A DNA stretch of 64,000 nucleotides from positions 7,006,001 through 7,070,000 of the forward strand of contig CM055609.1 of the NCBI GenBank assembly GCA_029379385.1. The letters are read 5' to 3'. Positions 47,183 through 59,828 of this stretch are shown here, in pieces (the first letter of the stretch is position 1; the number at the start of each line of letters is the position of its first letter). The position numbers were made by a program, and so were the translations under genes. Under the pieces are notes generated by a model. That model did not search any database and was not told the origin of the DNA. It saw only the letters and a program-made list of their open reading frames with translations. Source of the DNA: Quillaja saponaria (taxonomy: Eukaryota > Streptophyta > Magnoliopsida > Fabales > Quillajaceae).

Positions 47183-50100
47183 ATGACAGAGAAAATGTCA
47201 ACTGCAAATACTTTCAAAACACTTGTGTCTTGTGTTATCCTTGATTTGGATGGTACACTACTTAGTACAGGTTAGATTGTTCTCTCTAGTTTGTATTAAT
47301 TCTATTCCCGCTCCTCAGTTGGTAACGTGGTATTCTTATTTTTAACATCATCAAAGTTTCTGTTGTCCAAATTTGTTTTTATGAGCTAAATTCTCGGTAT
47401 ATTAGAATATTGAGAATCATGAGTTTCTTGAATGTTTGAATTCATTACTTTCGGTAGACCTGCAGTAGCATAAGTATTTTATATATCTGGTTGTTATATG
47501 TGCATTTGAAAAGAAAAAAAAATGTATGCACATAACAAGGATTTTGCAAATTTATTATCTGTTTCTATTTGATAGTTCACTGTGCGCTGTCAATGTATTA
47601 CTATTACATTTTGCTGCTGCCCACGTTGGGAGTGGGAGGTTTGGAGATGACAAATGTTGTCAGTCCAGTCTCCCATCATCAAAAACTATTAGATTGGAGT
47701 TCTTAGTCTGTAAATGATTCCTGTTGCTTTATTACTTTGTTGACTGAATGGAAGTATTCTTCCAACAATGTATCCTTCTGCTTTTCTGCTTATGTTGATC
47801 TTTTAATTTTCCTGCTTTTTCCATAACATATGTTTGATTTTTGTTTTTCTTTTCTATGACATCTATTCTAGATGGCATTGTAAGTGAGGTTTTAAAAGTG
47901 TTCTTGGGCAAGCATGGAAAGCAATGGGATGGAAGGGAAGCTCATAAAATATTGGGAAAGACACCATTTGAAGCTGCAGCTGTTATTGTGGAGGATTATG
48001 GGCTTCCTTGCTCAACAATTGAATTTATTTCAGAAATCACACCAATGTTCTCTGATCTGTAATTAGCTTGTCTAACCAATCTTGTTATGCATCTGCTTAT
48101 GTGGAACAGAATGTATTGTTACTTGTTAGTTAGCGCTTAAATGTTTAGTGCATTACAGCTCCACCCTATATAGTAATTTCCTAGACTTCAAAGTTGAATA
48201 TGCATTTTGCTATTTTAGATATATAAAATTAATTTACCAATAGCTATAGTGCATGGTCCAGTCTTGTGAATATGCTCACTAAACTTCCAAATTAGGTTCA
48301 ACCTACATTTTTCTCTAACATAAAGTCCTTAGCATTTCTGAATAAAGTACTTGGAACTCTTCTACTGATATAACTTTCTAGGAACCAGAGTATTCCACAT
48401 AATTATCCTGTCTGAAGAAAAAGAAAAAAGAAAAGAAAAGGAAGTACACATAATTTCTTTAATAAATTTATACTAGAAATTTCTAAATGCTACATTTCAC
48501 AAAAACCAGCAAGTATTACTCTCTACTTTGTAAGAGCAGGTACTGTTTTTTTGTGCTACCATGAATTATAACTTATGAATATGAGAAAGATCATCAGAAT
48601 TTACCATCTTCTCATTCAATAATTTACTTGAAAGTTTCTTTAATTATAGACAAGTCACTAGAAATAGCATAAGTTGGAGTTTTGGAAAGAGCTTGGATAT
48701 CCTCCTTGCCTGTATTGTCTCTAATTCTTGTGACACTTTTACATTATCTTCGTATCTTGAAGTTTGTTACTTAAGTTTTGTGGCAGTATAAAGAAAACTA
48801 CCTTTTTAATGTTGTTGTGAATTGTCTGTTTCTCATGATTTTCATATGTAAGTTTCAAGTTTTTTAGGATGTTCTTCCTATATAGATGCTGCTAAAGTGT
48901 TCTGAAATGGAGCTCATAAAAATTAATAGAAAGGCTCAAATAAATCAAGCTGCATCATATTTGTATGTTTTGGGTATTATTAGACTGGAAGTGTAATATA
49001 CCATACTATTCCTTCAACTTGTTTAAGTTATAAAAGGTAATTTTACCTGTACATTATTGAATGATAGGCTATAAGATGATAGAAGTTGCTTCAACTTTCT
49101 TATGCATGGTTAATTGGTCAAACATTTACTTGTGGGCTCAGACTCTTAAGCTTCTTTTTCTTTTTCATATGTCTGTTCTATTCTCATCTTAGGTGGTGCA
49201 AAATTAAAGCACTTCCAGGTGCCAATCGGTTAATTAAACATTTAAACAGTCATGGTGTGCCAATGGCCTTGGCGTCAAACTCTCCAAGGGAAAGTATAGA
49301 AGCCAAAATATCCTATCATAAAGGTAGGCTTATTTTAAAAACCTTGAAACACTGGCTGTTTGTGTTGTTGCTGTGGTTTTAAGTTTTAACTTATGTAACT
49401 TCTGTGCTCATTTTCATCCATTTTTCGTTTTTAGGATGGAAAGAATCTTTTGCGGTTATAATTGGTGGAGATGAAGTAAGGACAGGGAAGCCTTCACCTG
49501 ACATGTGAGATTCAACAATCTCTTTTTTAATGTAGAGTATTACTGTGTATCAATGACTTATCTCGATGTCGAAGATGTATGTTCTTCCAAACTTGTTACT
49601 TTGTGTTTCACCATGTAGATTCCTTGAAGTTGCTAAGAGGTTAGGGATTGAGCCTTCCAGCTGCCTTGTCATTGAAGACTCTCTGTAAGTTCCATAGCTT
49701 GTGGTTCTTTCTGTTAGTGATTTCACCTATTAGTGAATTCCTATCCAACTAGTAAAACTTCAAGATATACTCTTCCCTTTTTTATAATTACTTTTAAAAA
49801 ACAACTACTTCTATATGAAACTTGTGGAGACGAAATAAGCTGATACTTGAAAGCAACTTTTAACTGCTGGCAGTTCCGCTTGCTTTATCTTTTGCTAACA
49901 TAGTATTTTCTGACATAATTTATGTAAACTCGAGGTCCTTGCAGCCAAATCACAATTGCTCTCTATGTAATCACTTGAAAATTCTCTGTTTCACCTTTGG
50001 AAGAGGAAGGAGGAGGGTGACCTGTCCTTTTATAATGTTACATCACATCCTATGTTTACTTTCAACATCTGCTTTTATTGGAATGAAAGGAAAAAAGAAA

Positions 50101-52260
50101 AAGAAAAAAGAAAAGGTTTTCATGAAATTAATTTCTCGCAATTTGTGATACAAAGAAGTTATAAGTTGGACCATTAATTTGCATACTTAGGCTATAAAAA
50201 GTTAAAAACATTATTAAGATCAATGGGTGCCTAAAATCATTTAGACAATGGATTTGTTTTATGTAGACTAGCTGAGAGGTTAACCAGGAAAAACTTTGCT
50301 GCAGTCAAAGTTTGATTGTTTTCTACGGCTATTCTTACTGCTTCTAATGGTAGAGATTCTACTGCTGTATCTATAGACGTTGTCAGTATATCTGTTCTTG
50401 ATATATTGTTAATGAAGCAATGTATACCATCTACACTACTTATCATGTCGTAGACACTTTAAACCCGTGATGTTTATTTGGTGTTCTAAACTTGATGTAC
50501 ATAGTTGGGCCCATTTCCTAACAGCTGAACTATCTATTTGGGATAATCAATTGTCCAATATGGTATCAGAGTATGTTTGTCCTAAAGGTCACTGGTTCAA
50601 GTCTTCGTAACCCTCTTTTTAAATAATTATTCCAGTCTTATGTATTTTGTATCTTGTGTTATGTCACGTTCAGTCCAAGGTCCATGCGCGCGAAGGAAAG
50701 ACTTGGTCACTTAAGTTAATATAACATAATTGGGTCTATTTTCTAACATCTTAAGCTTTTGGGATACCCAGTTGTTTAGCAATGGTATTGAAGTCCATTC
50801 AGTTTCCTTCAACGTCTAGAAGTTGTTCGTCCTTGTGGCTGAATTTCTTAAAATACTAGTATTTATATGTTATTTCCGTGCAGCGTCAATTTCTGATGTG
50901 TTATCAGTAAATCACTTGTTTTCTGCAAGGTTTTGGTACCTTAAAAGTGATTTTATGCTAGAATTATAGTTTATTTGTAGATATTTTTCATGTATTTCAT
51001 TTTTGTTTCTCAAACATTTCTTTGGCTACTTCAGACCTGGTGTTACTGCTGGTAAGACAGCTGGAATGGAAGTGGTTGCTGTACCATCCCTTCCAAAACA
51101 GACCCATCGTTACACTGCAGCAGATGAGGTGATCAACTCCCTACTTGATTTGCAACTTGAAAAGTGGGGTCTACCTCCCTTCGAAGATTGTAAACCCCAG
51201 AGACCTGTCTTCCTATTTGTTTCTTCTGTATTCTATTATTTTCATTTGGCCATTTTCATCAGAGCTAGTCTTGTAAATTGCAGGGGTAGAGAGTACTTTG
51301 CCAATTGACCCTTGGTATATTGGTGGTCCAGTGATTAAGGGATTTGGACGTGGCTCCAAGGTACTTGGAATCCCTACAGGTGTGTAAGAACCAAAATTTC
51401 ACTTGTGAGAATATCTTTGACCTTTATATATGTTTGAAATGAAATTGAAATATATGTCAAGTTGTCCTTGTGTAATATTATAACAAGCTGAAAAATGAAT
51501 AAATTTAACAGCAAAAGCCAGTGTGAGGTTTATCTATTTCTAGTTTTGTGGTTGCCCCTGATGTAATTGTAACCATGAGCTTCCACTTTGCATAAATGAG
51601 GTTGACAGCATTTGGAATTAGGATAGTTCTGTTACATATCTGATTAGTTCCCTTTGATTTTTTCCAGCTAATTTATCAACCAAAGGTTATGAGCCTGTCA
51701 TTTCAGAACATCCTGCGGGTGTCTATTTTGGTTGGGCTGGACTATCAACAAGAGGTGTTTTTAAAATGGTCATGAACATTGGTTGGAACCCATATTTCAA
51801 TAACACTGAAAAGGCCATAGTGAGTGTAATTTGACATTCATGGTACCTTCTTCTAGAGTCAATTCCCTGGTTCATTTTATGATATACAGTTTTGTAATGT
51901 AGGAGCCATGGTTGCTTCATGAATTCAATGATGATTTCTATGGGGAGGAATTGCGGCTTGTAATCGTTGGTTATATTCGGCCTGAGGTATTGCAGCATAC
52001 AATTAGTACTTTCACAATTCTTTTCTTTGATGCTCATCTGAATACTCTTTTTCTAGTTTCACCAAAGCTATATCCAAAATATGTCACAGGCCAATTTTCC
52101 ATCCCTTGAAAGTTTGATAGAAAAGATCCATGAGGATGGAAAAATTGCAGAAAGAGCCCTTGATCTTCCATTGTATTCAAATTACAAGGATGATATATAT
52201 TTGAAAGGTGAAATACTCAATGATGGAGCTCGTTCATCAAATTCATTGAATTTGATTTAG
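47183..52260 (+). CDS. FHY: Bifunctional riboflavin kinase/FMN phosphatase
   Basis: Ten exons on the plus strand: 47183-47270, 47872-48058, 49193-49323, 49435-49504, 49619-49684, 51035-51189, 51284-51379, 51668-51819, 51903-51986 and 52090-52260. Phases close exactly to 399 residues, close to Arabidopsis FMN/FHY. The enzyme makes FMN from riboflavin and ATP with one domain and hydrolyses FMN with the other. The N-terminal HAD phosphatase has motif I ILDLDGTLL (catalytic aspartates), motif II LASNSPR, the lysine of TGKPSPD and the acidic motif VIEDS with PGVTAGKTAGM. The C-terminal riboflavin kinase has GFGRGSKVLGIPTANLSTKG (nucleotide/Mg site PTAN), AGVYFGWAG, MNIGWNPYF and the LLHEFNDDFYGEELRL segment with the catalytic acidic residue. 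No frame problem is seen. Intron 5 (49685-51034) holds an LTR-type remnant. An upstream ATG five codons before the second Met leaves MTEKM as the start, and either Met is possible. Confidence 0.95.
50446..50793. mobile_element. Probable TRIM/LTR-retrotransposon remnant in FMN/FHY intron 5
   Basis: Two diverged copies of an LTR-end-like sequence lie ~224 bp apart: TGGGCCCATTTCCTAACAG at 50506 and TGGGTCTATTTTCTAACAT at 50730, each followed by a TTTGGGATA segment. After the first copy comes TGGTATCAGAG (50561-50571), the primer-binding site complementary to initiator tRNA-Met used by many plant LTR elements. There is no coding capacity. Outer ends and target duplications could not be fixed. Confidence 0.45.
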
Positions 52261-52595
52261 CCCTTCCCGACTTAGAACTATCAGTCCTTCTCCTGCAGAA
52301 AGCATAAATTGTAATATTCATATTCTTTGAGGTCATTGCTTAAATCATTCATATGTACTGTGAATTATGTAGCAAAAGAATGGAAGAGCTTATAGATATG
52401 TACTACTAATTATGAAACCTGGATAAGTCATATTGACAGATGATCATTATCAGGTGTAGTACTACATGAGTACATGTTAATTGACTGTTTCAAATAATAG
52501 TAAGTTAACTTGTCTAAGGATCTTTCAAATAAATAAAATGAATAGATAGTACGTTGATATAATTAATTGATGTGATTACAATCCATGTTGATAGT
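52261..52595. other. 3' flank of the FMN/FHY gene
   Basis: Probable 3' UTR and downstream spacer. The last eight bases (52588-52595) are the left target-site duplication of the adjacent hAT element. Confidence 0.6.
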
Positions 52596-53637
52596 TAGGG
52601 CTGAGCATTCCGTCCGTTGGTTTTTTGACCGTTTTTCGACCGAACATACTAAATGGATTATAAAAAATTACCACCGATTAAACAAATGATCTAGTCGGTT
52701 TTTTGAATTTGACAACCACCAGAAAATTAGTTGATTTCAATCAAGTGATTAGTTAATCGATTGTTCATTTAATAACTTTTCAATCTTATTTTTTAAATCA
52801 AAAAATAAAATAAATCTATAAAATACCACAATTAACTATTTAAAAAATGCATAATTAAATGAAATCAGTAGCTATATAGTTACAAAATGCAAAACTGGGT
52901 TTCTAGAAAATAATAAAATTCATAAATTAAAAAATAAAATAAAAAATATTAGGTTAGTTACAATCTACTACACCAATCTAAAAAAATAAAAAATAGGAGT
53001 CCAAAGCACCAATGATACACACAAAACTGAAAGCATCACAAGCTTGACTCAAAATATTAAATTGACAACGACCCAGCCACAAATCAACAAAATGAGTCAA
53101 GGAGACTTGATCTGCTTCAAGGAGCAAAAGGGACTTCAGCTCTTCATTGATTTAGCAGCACACCATAAATTGAAGGAGTGAAATACAGATGTTGAAGGTT
53201 GAGACTTGAGGGCTTGAGGTTTAAAGGGGTGAGAGACTAAGAGATACAGAGTGAATGAGAAAGTTTTGAGAGAGGGCTAGTAGGACCGTGGGAGGGACAT
53301 GCGGCAGAAGAGTTGGGCTAAAGAGTTTCAAATGAGAGGTTGAGGGTTTGTTGCTTTTTTGGAAGGGAGTGGATTCAGTGTTCATAACTAGTACATGTGT
53401 ATAACCATTTAAAATACAACACCTATATTATGTAATAAAAAATTAAACACTTAAAAGTTAGTCGGGTTAATTATGCCAGGTGAAAAAATCCTTTAACTGA
53501 ATTATTGGCCTAACCTGAAATTTTAAGTCATGCATCAAATCTATGTATATCATGCCTTTGAAATTGGGGCGGTTTCATCCCATATTGGTCAGATTTGGAC
53601 CGGTTATTCGGTTAGGTGGATCCAATACTCAGCCCTA
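52596..53637. mobile_element. Non-autonomous hAT-superfamily DNA transposon, 1,042 bp
   Basis: Flanked by identical 8-bp duplications TTGATAGT at 52588-52595 and 53638-53645. Terminal inverted repeats are TAGGGCTGAGCATTC at the left and, read inward from the right end, TAGGGCTGAGTATTG (13 of 15 identical). Both the 8-bp target duplication and the TAGGG start are hallmarks of hAT elements (compare Ac/Ds). The interior has no transposase frame. It is AT-rich at the left and more balanced at ~52975-53400. It lies between the convergent FMN/FHY and CBP60 genes. Confidence 0.88.
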
Positions 53638-53645
53638 TTGATAGT

Positions 53646-54476
53646 CAATCATTGTCTCAAATTATTTGGGTATCATTGTTTTGTTCATTGCTCTTTTTTC
53701 AAGCATTCGTATATTATTATGAGCTACTACCATGACAATCAGAGGGAGATTAAGTTTACCTTGCTTGACAATAGTGATTCAAGAAACTGTAAACAACAGG
53801 AAAATTCAACTCCCACATCCCTCATTCAAGAATTAGGCTTAGGCATAGTTAATGGTCCCTTACTAGTACTGACTCCAGTCCCAGCTCTGATGCAACAGAA
53901 ACTTGTGGTTGCGTGTGGCTCTGCTTCTGCATGAGGCAAACATTAAGGAATAACGATGATAAACAGCAATTAGTTCTGATCCGGTAACATATCACTAGTA
54001 TTAATAGTCATTATACTTGAAAGCATAAAACATTATGAAATCCTTCTTATTAAGTGAAAGCAATAAGATTAAGATCCACTTCTACCCTGATTGCATGAAC
54101 CAGAAGCAGGAGACTAATTTCCCAGGGTTACACACACAGATCTTGTTGCAACTATACATAGACACTTTTTGTTGAAGCAAGTCAACTTTGTCAGCCTATA
54201 TAACTTGCAGGCCAAAATATGGAGTCGGAAACATTATCCTCCCAAGTAAGACAGCTACAAAAACAGTCGTTCTTGTGAGATATCACGGTACAGGCAATAA
54301 CCGTACAAGTAGAAGCTCCCATATGTTTATAGGGAGTGGAGGAACAGCAGCAGCTCAAAGTCAAGGCTGTAACCTTCAATCCCACATTCATCATCCTTGT
54401 TAGTGCTAAGAACTTAACAGATGATAGCAATCATGCATGTCAGTGAAGGGAAGCCTATTATAACTCTAAAACCGGA
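53646..54476. other. 3' flank of the CBP60 gene
   Basis: No protein-coding signal. It is presumably the 3' UTR and downstream region of the minus-strand CBP60 gene. Confidence 0.5.
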
Positions 54477-57400
54477 TCAGGAATCATCCAACTCAACAAG
54501 CTGTGCCCGTTTCTCGGCAGCCTGCTTCCGGATAAAAATGCCCCACCTTAAAGCTGCCTTGAGCTTTAGCCAGCCCACAACAGCTTTGCCTGAGGAACGG
54601 TTCCGCTCATCATCAAAGTTGTAGCTCATGGAGGGAGTAGCCACGTAAGTTGATGAATACAGATATGCATCTTCAGGAGTATTAAATGAAGCATGGCCAT
54701 TGCCTCCCATGTTAAAGATACGAAGCAGATGCTGCATATCTTCATTTTCTAGCATCTCATGACTTCTCATACGAATCTCCTCTTCTGGGAAAAAGTCTTC
54801 AAGCCCTCTATAAGTAGTACTTGATACATTGACATTCTGGAAGCCTGATATGGACGATTGGGGTGGACCAAGAGAAAGCCTGTTTTCATTTCCTGAAAGT
54901 TGCACTTGGTTTGAAGAACTTATCAACTGGTTCTGTAGGGGGAATTCAGTTCCATCAAACTGAACAGAAGCATTGAGATTAACATTCTGAGGGTGTACTT
55001 GAGAATCTGGTATCCATACTTTGATTATAACCTGGAGGAATATTCATATGCAGTCAGCAGCCAAAACGGTCAAACATATGCAAAATATATTCTGATTGCT
55101 ATCTTATGGGGCTGCATCAAAAAAACTTCTTGAGTTTGTCATGCAAAGCAAATGTGGTGCAGTTAAAATTGCTAATATTTATAGTGAGAAATATATGTTT
55201 TTTAAAAGTTAGTAAGAAGTATATGTTGCATGTAATACAATTAAATCATTACAAAATGTCATGGAAAAAAAAATTATTTGTTCATTCAATGAGAGAAGGA
55301 AAAGAACAGATTGTACATGCTCACTTTCAATGAGGTTGAACTAGGGATAGTAGAGGTGGCAACTATATTTGTTCTTTGGCCTACAATAACCTTTATATCT
55401 AGAAAAGAAAAATAGCAGAAAATGAAGAAACGGAAAAGAGATTCAAGCAGTAAAGTAAAGAAAGAGAAATCATGAACACTTTTAGCTTTTTTTTTACCAC
55501 CAGTTCCTATGCTTCTCTTATAATAATACTTCAAATATATACCTCCAGCTGGTAGGCTTGAATCTATTGAAGGCTGCTCCGAAGGAACTGGAACAGGCAA
55601 GCTGGGTAGTACAAACTGCTGGTTGAATGAGTTTGAATAATCATGTTCTCTCACTGTAACCTCAGGTTGAGAGGTACCTATACGTCCTGAACTTCTATGG
55701 TCTGTGTGATTTAGTAGAGACTTTCCGTCATACTCTACAACGTGCATCCAATTGTCATATGCCTTCTTCACCAAAGTGTCCACATACACCTACAAGAATA
55801 AAAGTTATTTTACAGTTTTCTCAGACTTCAACTTTTCTCATTTCATATATTAAAAGTTTCACAATATACATTTTCCCACACAAGGAATTTGGACTAGTAA
55901 AGGTTCACCTAGCATGACATAAAGAAATGATAAAAATACAATTGTAGAATTCACATGCATATCTACTTTTAAGAATGTTGCAGCAGCTGCTTAGGAATTA
56001 TCTTCTTCCTGTAAGATATACTTCCAGCATGGAAAATTGTTTAGAAGAACAAATTATGACATTAAGGACCAACTTCCTGTGATGTTTAAAATGTCACATT
56101 AACCAAATGATGAAACGAAATCCAATAATAAGTTCCAAATTAAACAGAGATTGGATTCACAATTTGCAAGGTCACTTACCTTTTGACTATCAGAAAGTGA
56201 ATCAGCTGAATAATATTGCTCATTAGCAATTAAGCCACTCAACTCATAGATATTGTTAAAAACAACGCCGACATTCCTCGCATCCTCCTGGATAGTACAC
56301 ATAAAGTTTACCGCTTAGAACACAAGTCTTTGCGTGCTCCACAAGAACATCCCACATTTTATTCGACATACCACTTCCAAGAATCTACATAGAAAAAGAG
56401 AGAACTTATTATAATTTCAATTTATGGGCCCTTTTTTTCTATTGATAAAGTCAAACATGCATCTGATGGATTTGGAACCAGTAATTTCACCCACGATCCT
56501 TGCCCTTAAAAGGGGAGGATGTGCCATCAGACCCAAGTTTTGTTGGTGCAATACAATGAACCAAAACTGGCAAGATAAATCTACACTCTTACATTCCGCA
56601 ATCTCGGAGAGTCTCTAACCACGAGTCGTAAGAAGTCTTCAACAGTATATATTCCAGCTTTATTCAATCTCTTGTGAAATGACCCATCCTTGCCAATCTT
56701 CTCCAATCTCCAGACCTCATCACTTAAGGCAGGCGGATAGTGTTTCTTGTATACTACAAAAAAAAGAAGTATTAACAACTTTCCAACAGAAGAACTATTG
56801 ACATGTAAACTACAGGGAGATTATGAACTCACATTCTCCACGGTGATCCTTGACAGTGAAGGCCTCTGTCTTGCCTTCACGAATGTGGATACCATCGCAG
56901 TGGCCTGAGGAAACTTTCAGCCCCAGCCTGAACTTCCTACTCCTTATCCAGCTGGAGTTGTCAGTAAACATCAGCTCCCCAAGAGTTCCTACACCCTCCT
57001 TCAGCGTCACCTGCAGATCCCCAGTCAAAAGAGGCCTTTTTCCTTCACGCTCTTTCACCACGTGACTCTCAAATTCTTCTTGAGTCCAGTTATCATCATC
57101 ATCATTGTTAAAATCTCCTTCAAGCACAACAACATCTAGCTTCACAGAGGACTCGGGACCTGAAGTGACAACACGGCCTGTGCTTGCATCAATCAAAATA
57201 ACATGTATTGCCGCACCCTGCTCCCCTTCCACTTTCCCGCCAGTAAAGAGGGGAAGGGACAACCTGTTCTTAAAGTGCAGCTGCAAGTTTCGGCCATCAG
57301 GCCCCTCTATGCATTTAGGAGATGACCTGTATTTAATTGACAGTTAGAAGAAAAAAACACGGATGCCAAATGAATATTCAGACCCTTCCAACAGAAACAC

Positions 57401-59828
57401 ATAAATCCCTTCAATAAAGATGGGAGCTGGGATCATTAAAATTTGAAAATATTTTCAATAGAGGCTAGTTTATACCACTGTTCCCAACTTCTAGGCACTA
57501 CCGCAACCTGTTTTCAGCAAGAACACATCCTCACCTAAGCATAAAGTAGTGAAAGAGAGGAGGAACCAATGTATACCTTATGGTGTTGATTCATATTCTC
57601 CTAAAACTTTATAATCATCAAAAGAAGATTGTGGAAGGCCTATTCATATATATGCTGAGAAACATCACACAAAACTAGTCCCTTTATGCCATAGATTCAA
57701 CAAGAGTAGGAATCAAATAATTCTTCAAGAGGTCTCGTGTCTGATTTCTTCTTGTCCAAAAAAAAAAAAAAAAGTTCCTAGAGGATTACTGTCCTAAAAG
57801 AAAGAATGGGGAACATCAAATAGATAAATTCATCTCGAATAAGAAACAAAGTGAAATTATAAACTATGAAATATAATATACAGACAGTGAGAAGCAGATA
57901 TAAAGCTACAAATTAAAGGTAATTCCCAACTTTTACAGTTCAATTTTATGTTTCTAGTGATGGATCAAAACTAACATGAACCTTTGCAAATGGTTTAGAT
58001 ACATGAATATCATATAAATGAGCTAAAGGGATAAAAAACATAACTCCCAGTAAGCTTGACAGGCGCCAAGTGACTGATCATAAATAAACAAATGTACCTT
58101 AGCAAATGGACTAGATTGACTATCAAATTAATGAGCCGAAGAGATAAAAGATATACCTCCCAGTAAGCTTGGCAGGGCCTAGTTTTGCTAAAGCACGCTC
58201 CACTTCTTCACTAACCTGTCCAGAATTGTGGAAGGATAAGAAAAATAAAATGCATCCACGAGCAACAGTCATGTATGTCTATTATAAGTAGCATATCACT
58301 ACAGGGTTGTTCTGACATTTCTTTGACTACCCTAGGACACGTAAGAAAGTTGATCACAGAATTAAGCAATTTTATAATGACACTCAAGACAACTAATTCA
58401 ATTTATAATGAAAATCTTTTCTTCAATAATAGCAACATGGTGAAAGTTCTGTGGTTTTGAAGATATCTTTTATAAGTAACTATTCAATTAAAAAAAGGTC
58501 AACGGGGGCGAATTTGAGATTATGAATATTTGAATCAAGGAACCCCACCTATTCCACCTGAACCATTACCCCCAACCAGGAGCCAAGGGACAAAAACACA
58601 ACTCAAGACAGATTTGAGAAACAAATTTCGTAGTTACTATTGGCTGGTAGATAGATGAAATGCAGTTGTTCTGTCAAAAATATAGTTCAACAAAGCAAAC
58701 AAGAAATCACCGCAAATCTAATCTTCAAATTGAAGATTTAAAACCACAATGAACGAAAATATCTTACAACTCTTCGTAGAACAGGCTCCAATGAAGAACA
58801 AAGTTTCTGCAGACTATCCACCTTGAGAGCTTCAACAATCACACTGCATGAAAATACATGAGTAAAAACAGATGCATTAATATACATGTCATGGGAAATT
58901 AAGTATAGCAGTAGCAAATGATAAATTAAGTGCACAAGAATACTGTTGTAAATTGATAGTTCTTAGATCTTAGGTAGGTATTTTTCCAAAACAATCCACA
59001 TAAGTTATAAGATCACTAGAAAGACATCCCCACTTTAATCTTCTATTTCGATTCTCTGCCCATGCTTTGAATTTTTCTATTTCTGCATTTAATTGCATAA
59101 GTAAAGAATTGTTTATGCACATATTTTTTTCATTGAGTATGCCAACTTGATCAAAAACTTGTTTGTTAAAATGATTCCAGTTTTCAAATGAACAATTTTA
59201 TTTTTTTTCTGAATTAATTTTTAATTCCTTGTTTGACAAAAATTCTTAAATATACAATAGTCACATAATTTTGCGGGTGTATATCATATTGCATATCCGC
59301 ACTTGTCTAGAGTGAAAGTAGATTCAAAATCCCAATGAAGTTGTCTCAGTCTAGTGAAAGAGCAAATCTAGGTAATATTTGAATGTAAGATCTAGCCCAA
59401 ACTGAAAAACACCTGAGCCAAATCTAAATAGGCGACAGACGAAGTACTTCATTATTTCAGTTCAATTGTTGCATTTTCTCATTAAGTAACATTCTTAAAT
59501 ATGTAACTTTGTCTGTTCATTTCTTTTCTTTTCTTTTTTCTTTTTTTTTAAAGGATTACCAAATAACTTATCCACTTTTCGAGTATAACCACGAAGAAAC
59601 AATCAACCCAGATGAGGACTCCGAACAAATCCAAATATTTCAATCACAAAAAATTAATTTAACAAGCATAATGTACAAAAGAAAAAAAAAATCAAAAAAA
59701 TGGAAGAAAGAGAATTACCTGGCTAAAGCAGGTCGCTTCCTATCCGGCTGACCTTCAGCTGAAGTTGAATCCAAACCTCGCTTTTCCCTCGCCATGGTGT
59801 TTGATCTTTCCATATACCTTGTTTGCAT
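54477..59828 (-). CDS. CBP60B: Calmodulin-binding protein 60 (CBP60B-like), frame interrupted twice
   Basis: Eight exons on the minus strand: 59719-59828, 58768-58843, 58157-58215, 56833-57326, 56593-56753, 56180-56384, 55543-55789 and 54477-55031. CBP60 proteins are plant-specific nuclear DNA-binding regulators, several controlling salicylic-acid immunity genes. Seen: start [18 protein letters not shown] with basic DRKRPALA, a [20 protein letters not shown] helix, the central conserved domain ([95 protein letters not shown]) and the C-terminal calmodulin-binding helix [18 protein letters not shown] typical of CBP60A-D types. Exon 6 switches frame at ~56284-56291 (KLYVYYP to EDARNVGVV). Exon 8 switches near 54995-55001 (DTRFSS to HPQNVNLN). 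Each is one extra base; exon lengths 205 and 555 confirm it against the phases of their neighbours. Splice sites are intact and there are no substitution stops. Read literally, the product loses its calmodulin-binding end. Confidence 0.85.

Noticed and set aside
50580..50620. tRNA gene suggested by GGTTCAAGTC
   Set aside because: No cloverleaf partner arms are present. The motif fits the LTR/primer-site remnant better.
52596..53637. Viral or autonomous transposase coding capacity in the hAT elements
   Set aside because: No open frame with transposase motifs exists in either element. Both are non-autonomous.
53530..53934. 134-codon plus-strand open frame
   Set aside because: It runs across the right end of the hAT element into flanking DNA and resembles no protein. 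A chance open frame.
56424..56560. Interspersed-repeat-like block in a CBP60 intron containing GGGGAGGATGTGCCATCAGA
   Set aside because: It has the look of common plant dispersed repeats, but I could not define ends, promoter boxes or a family.
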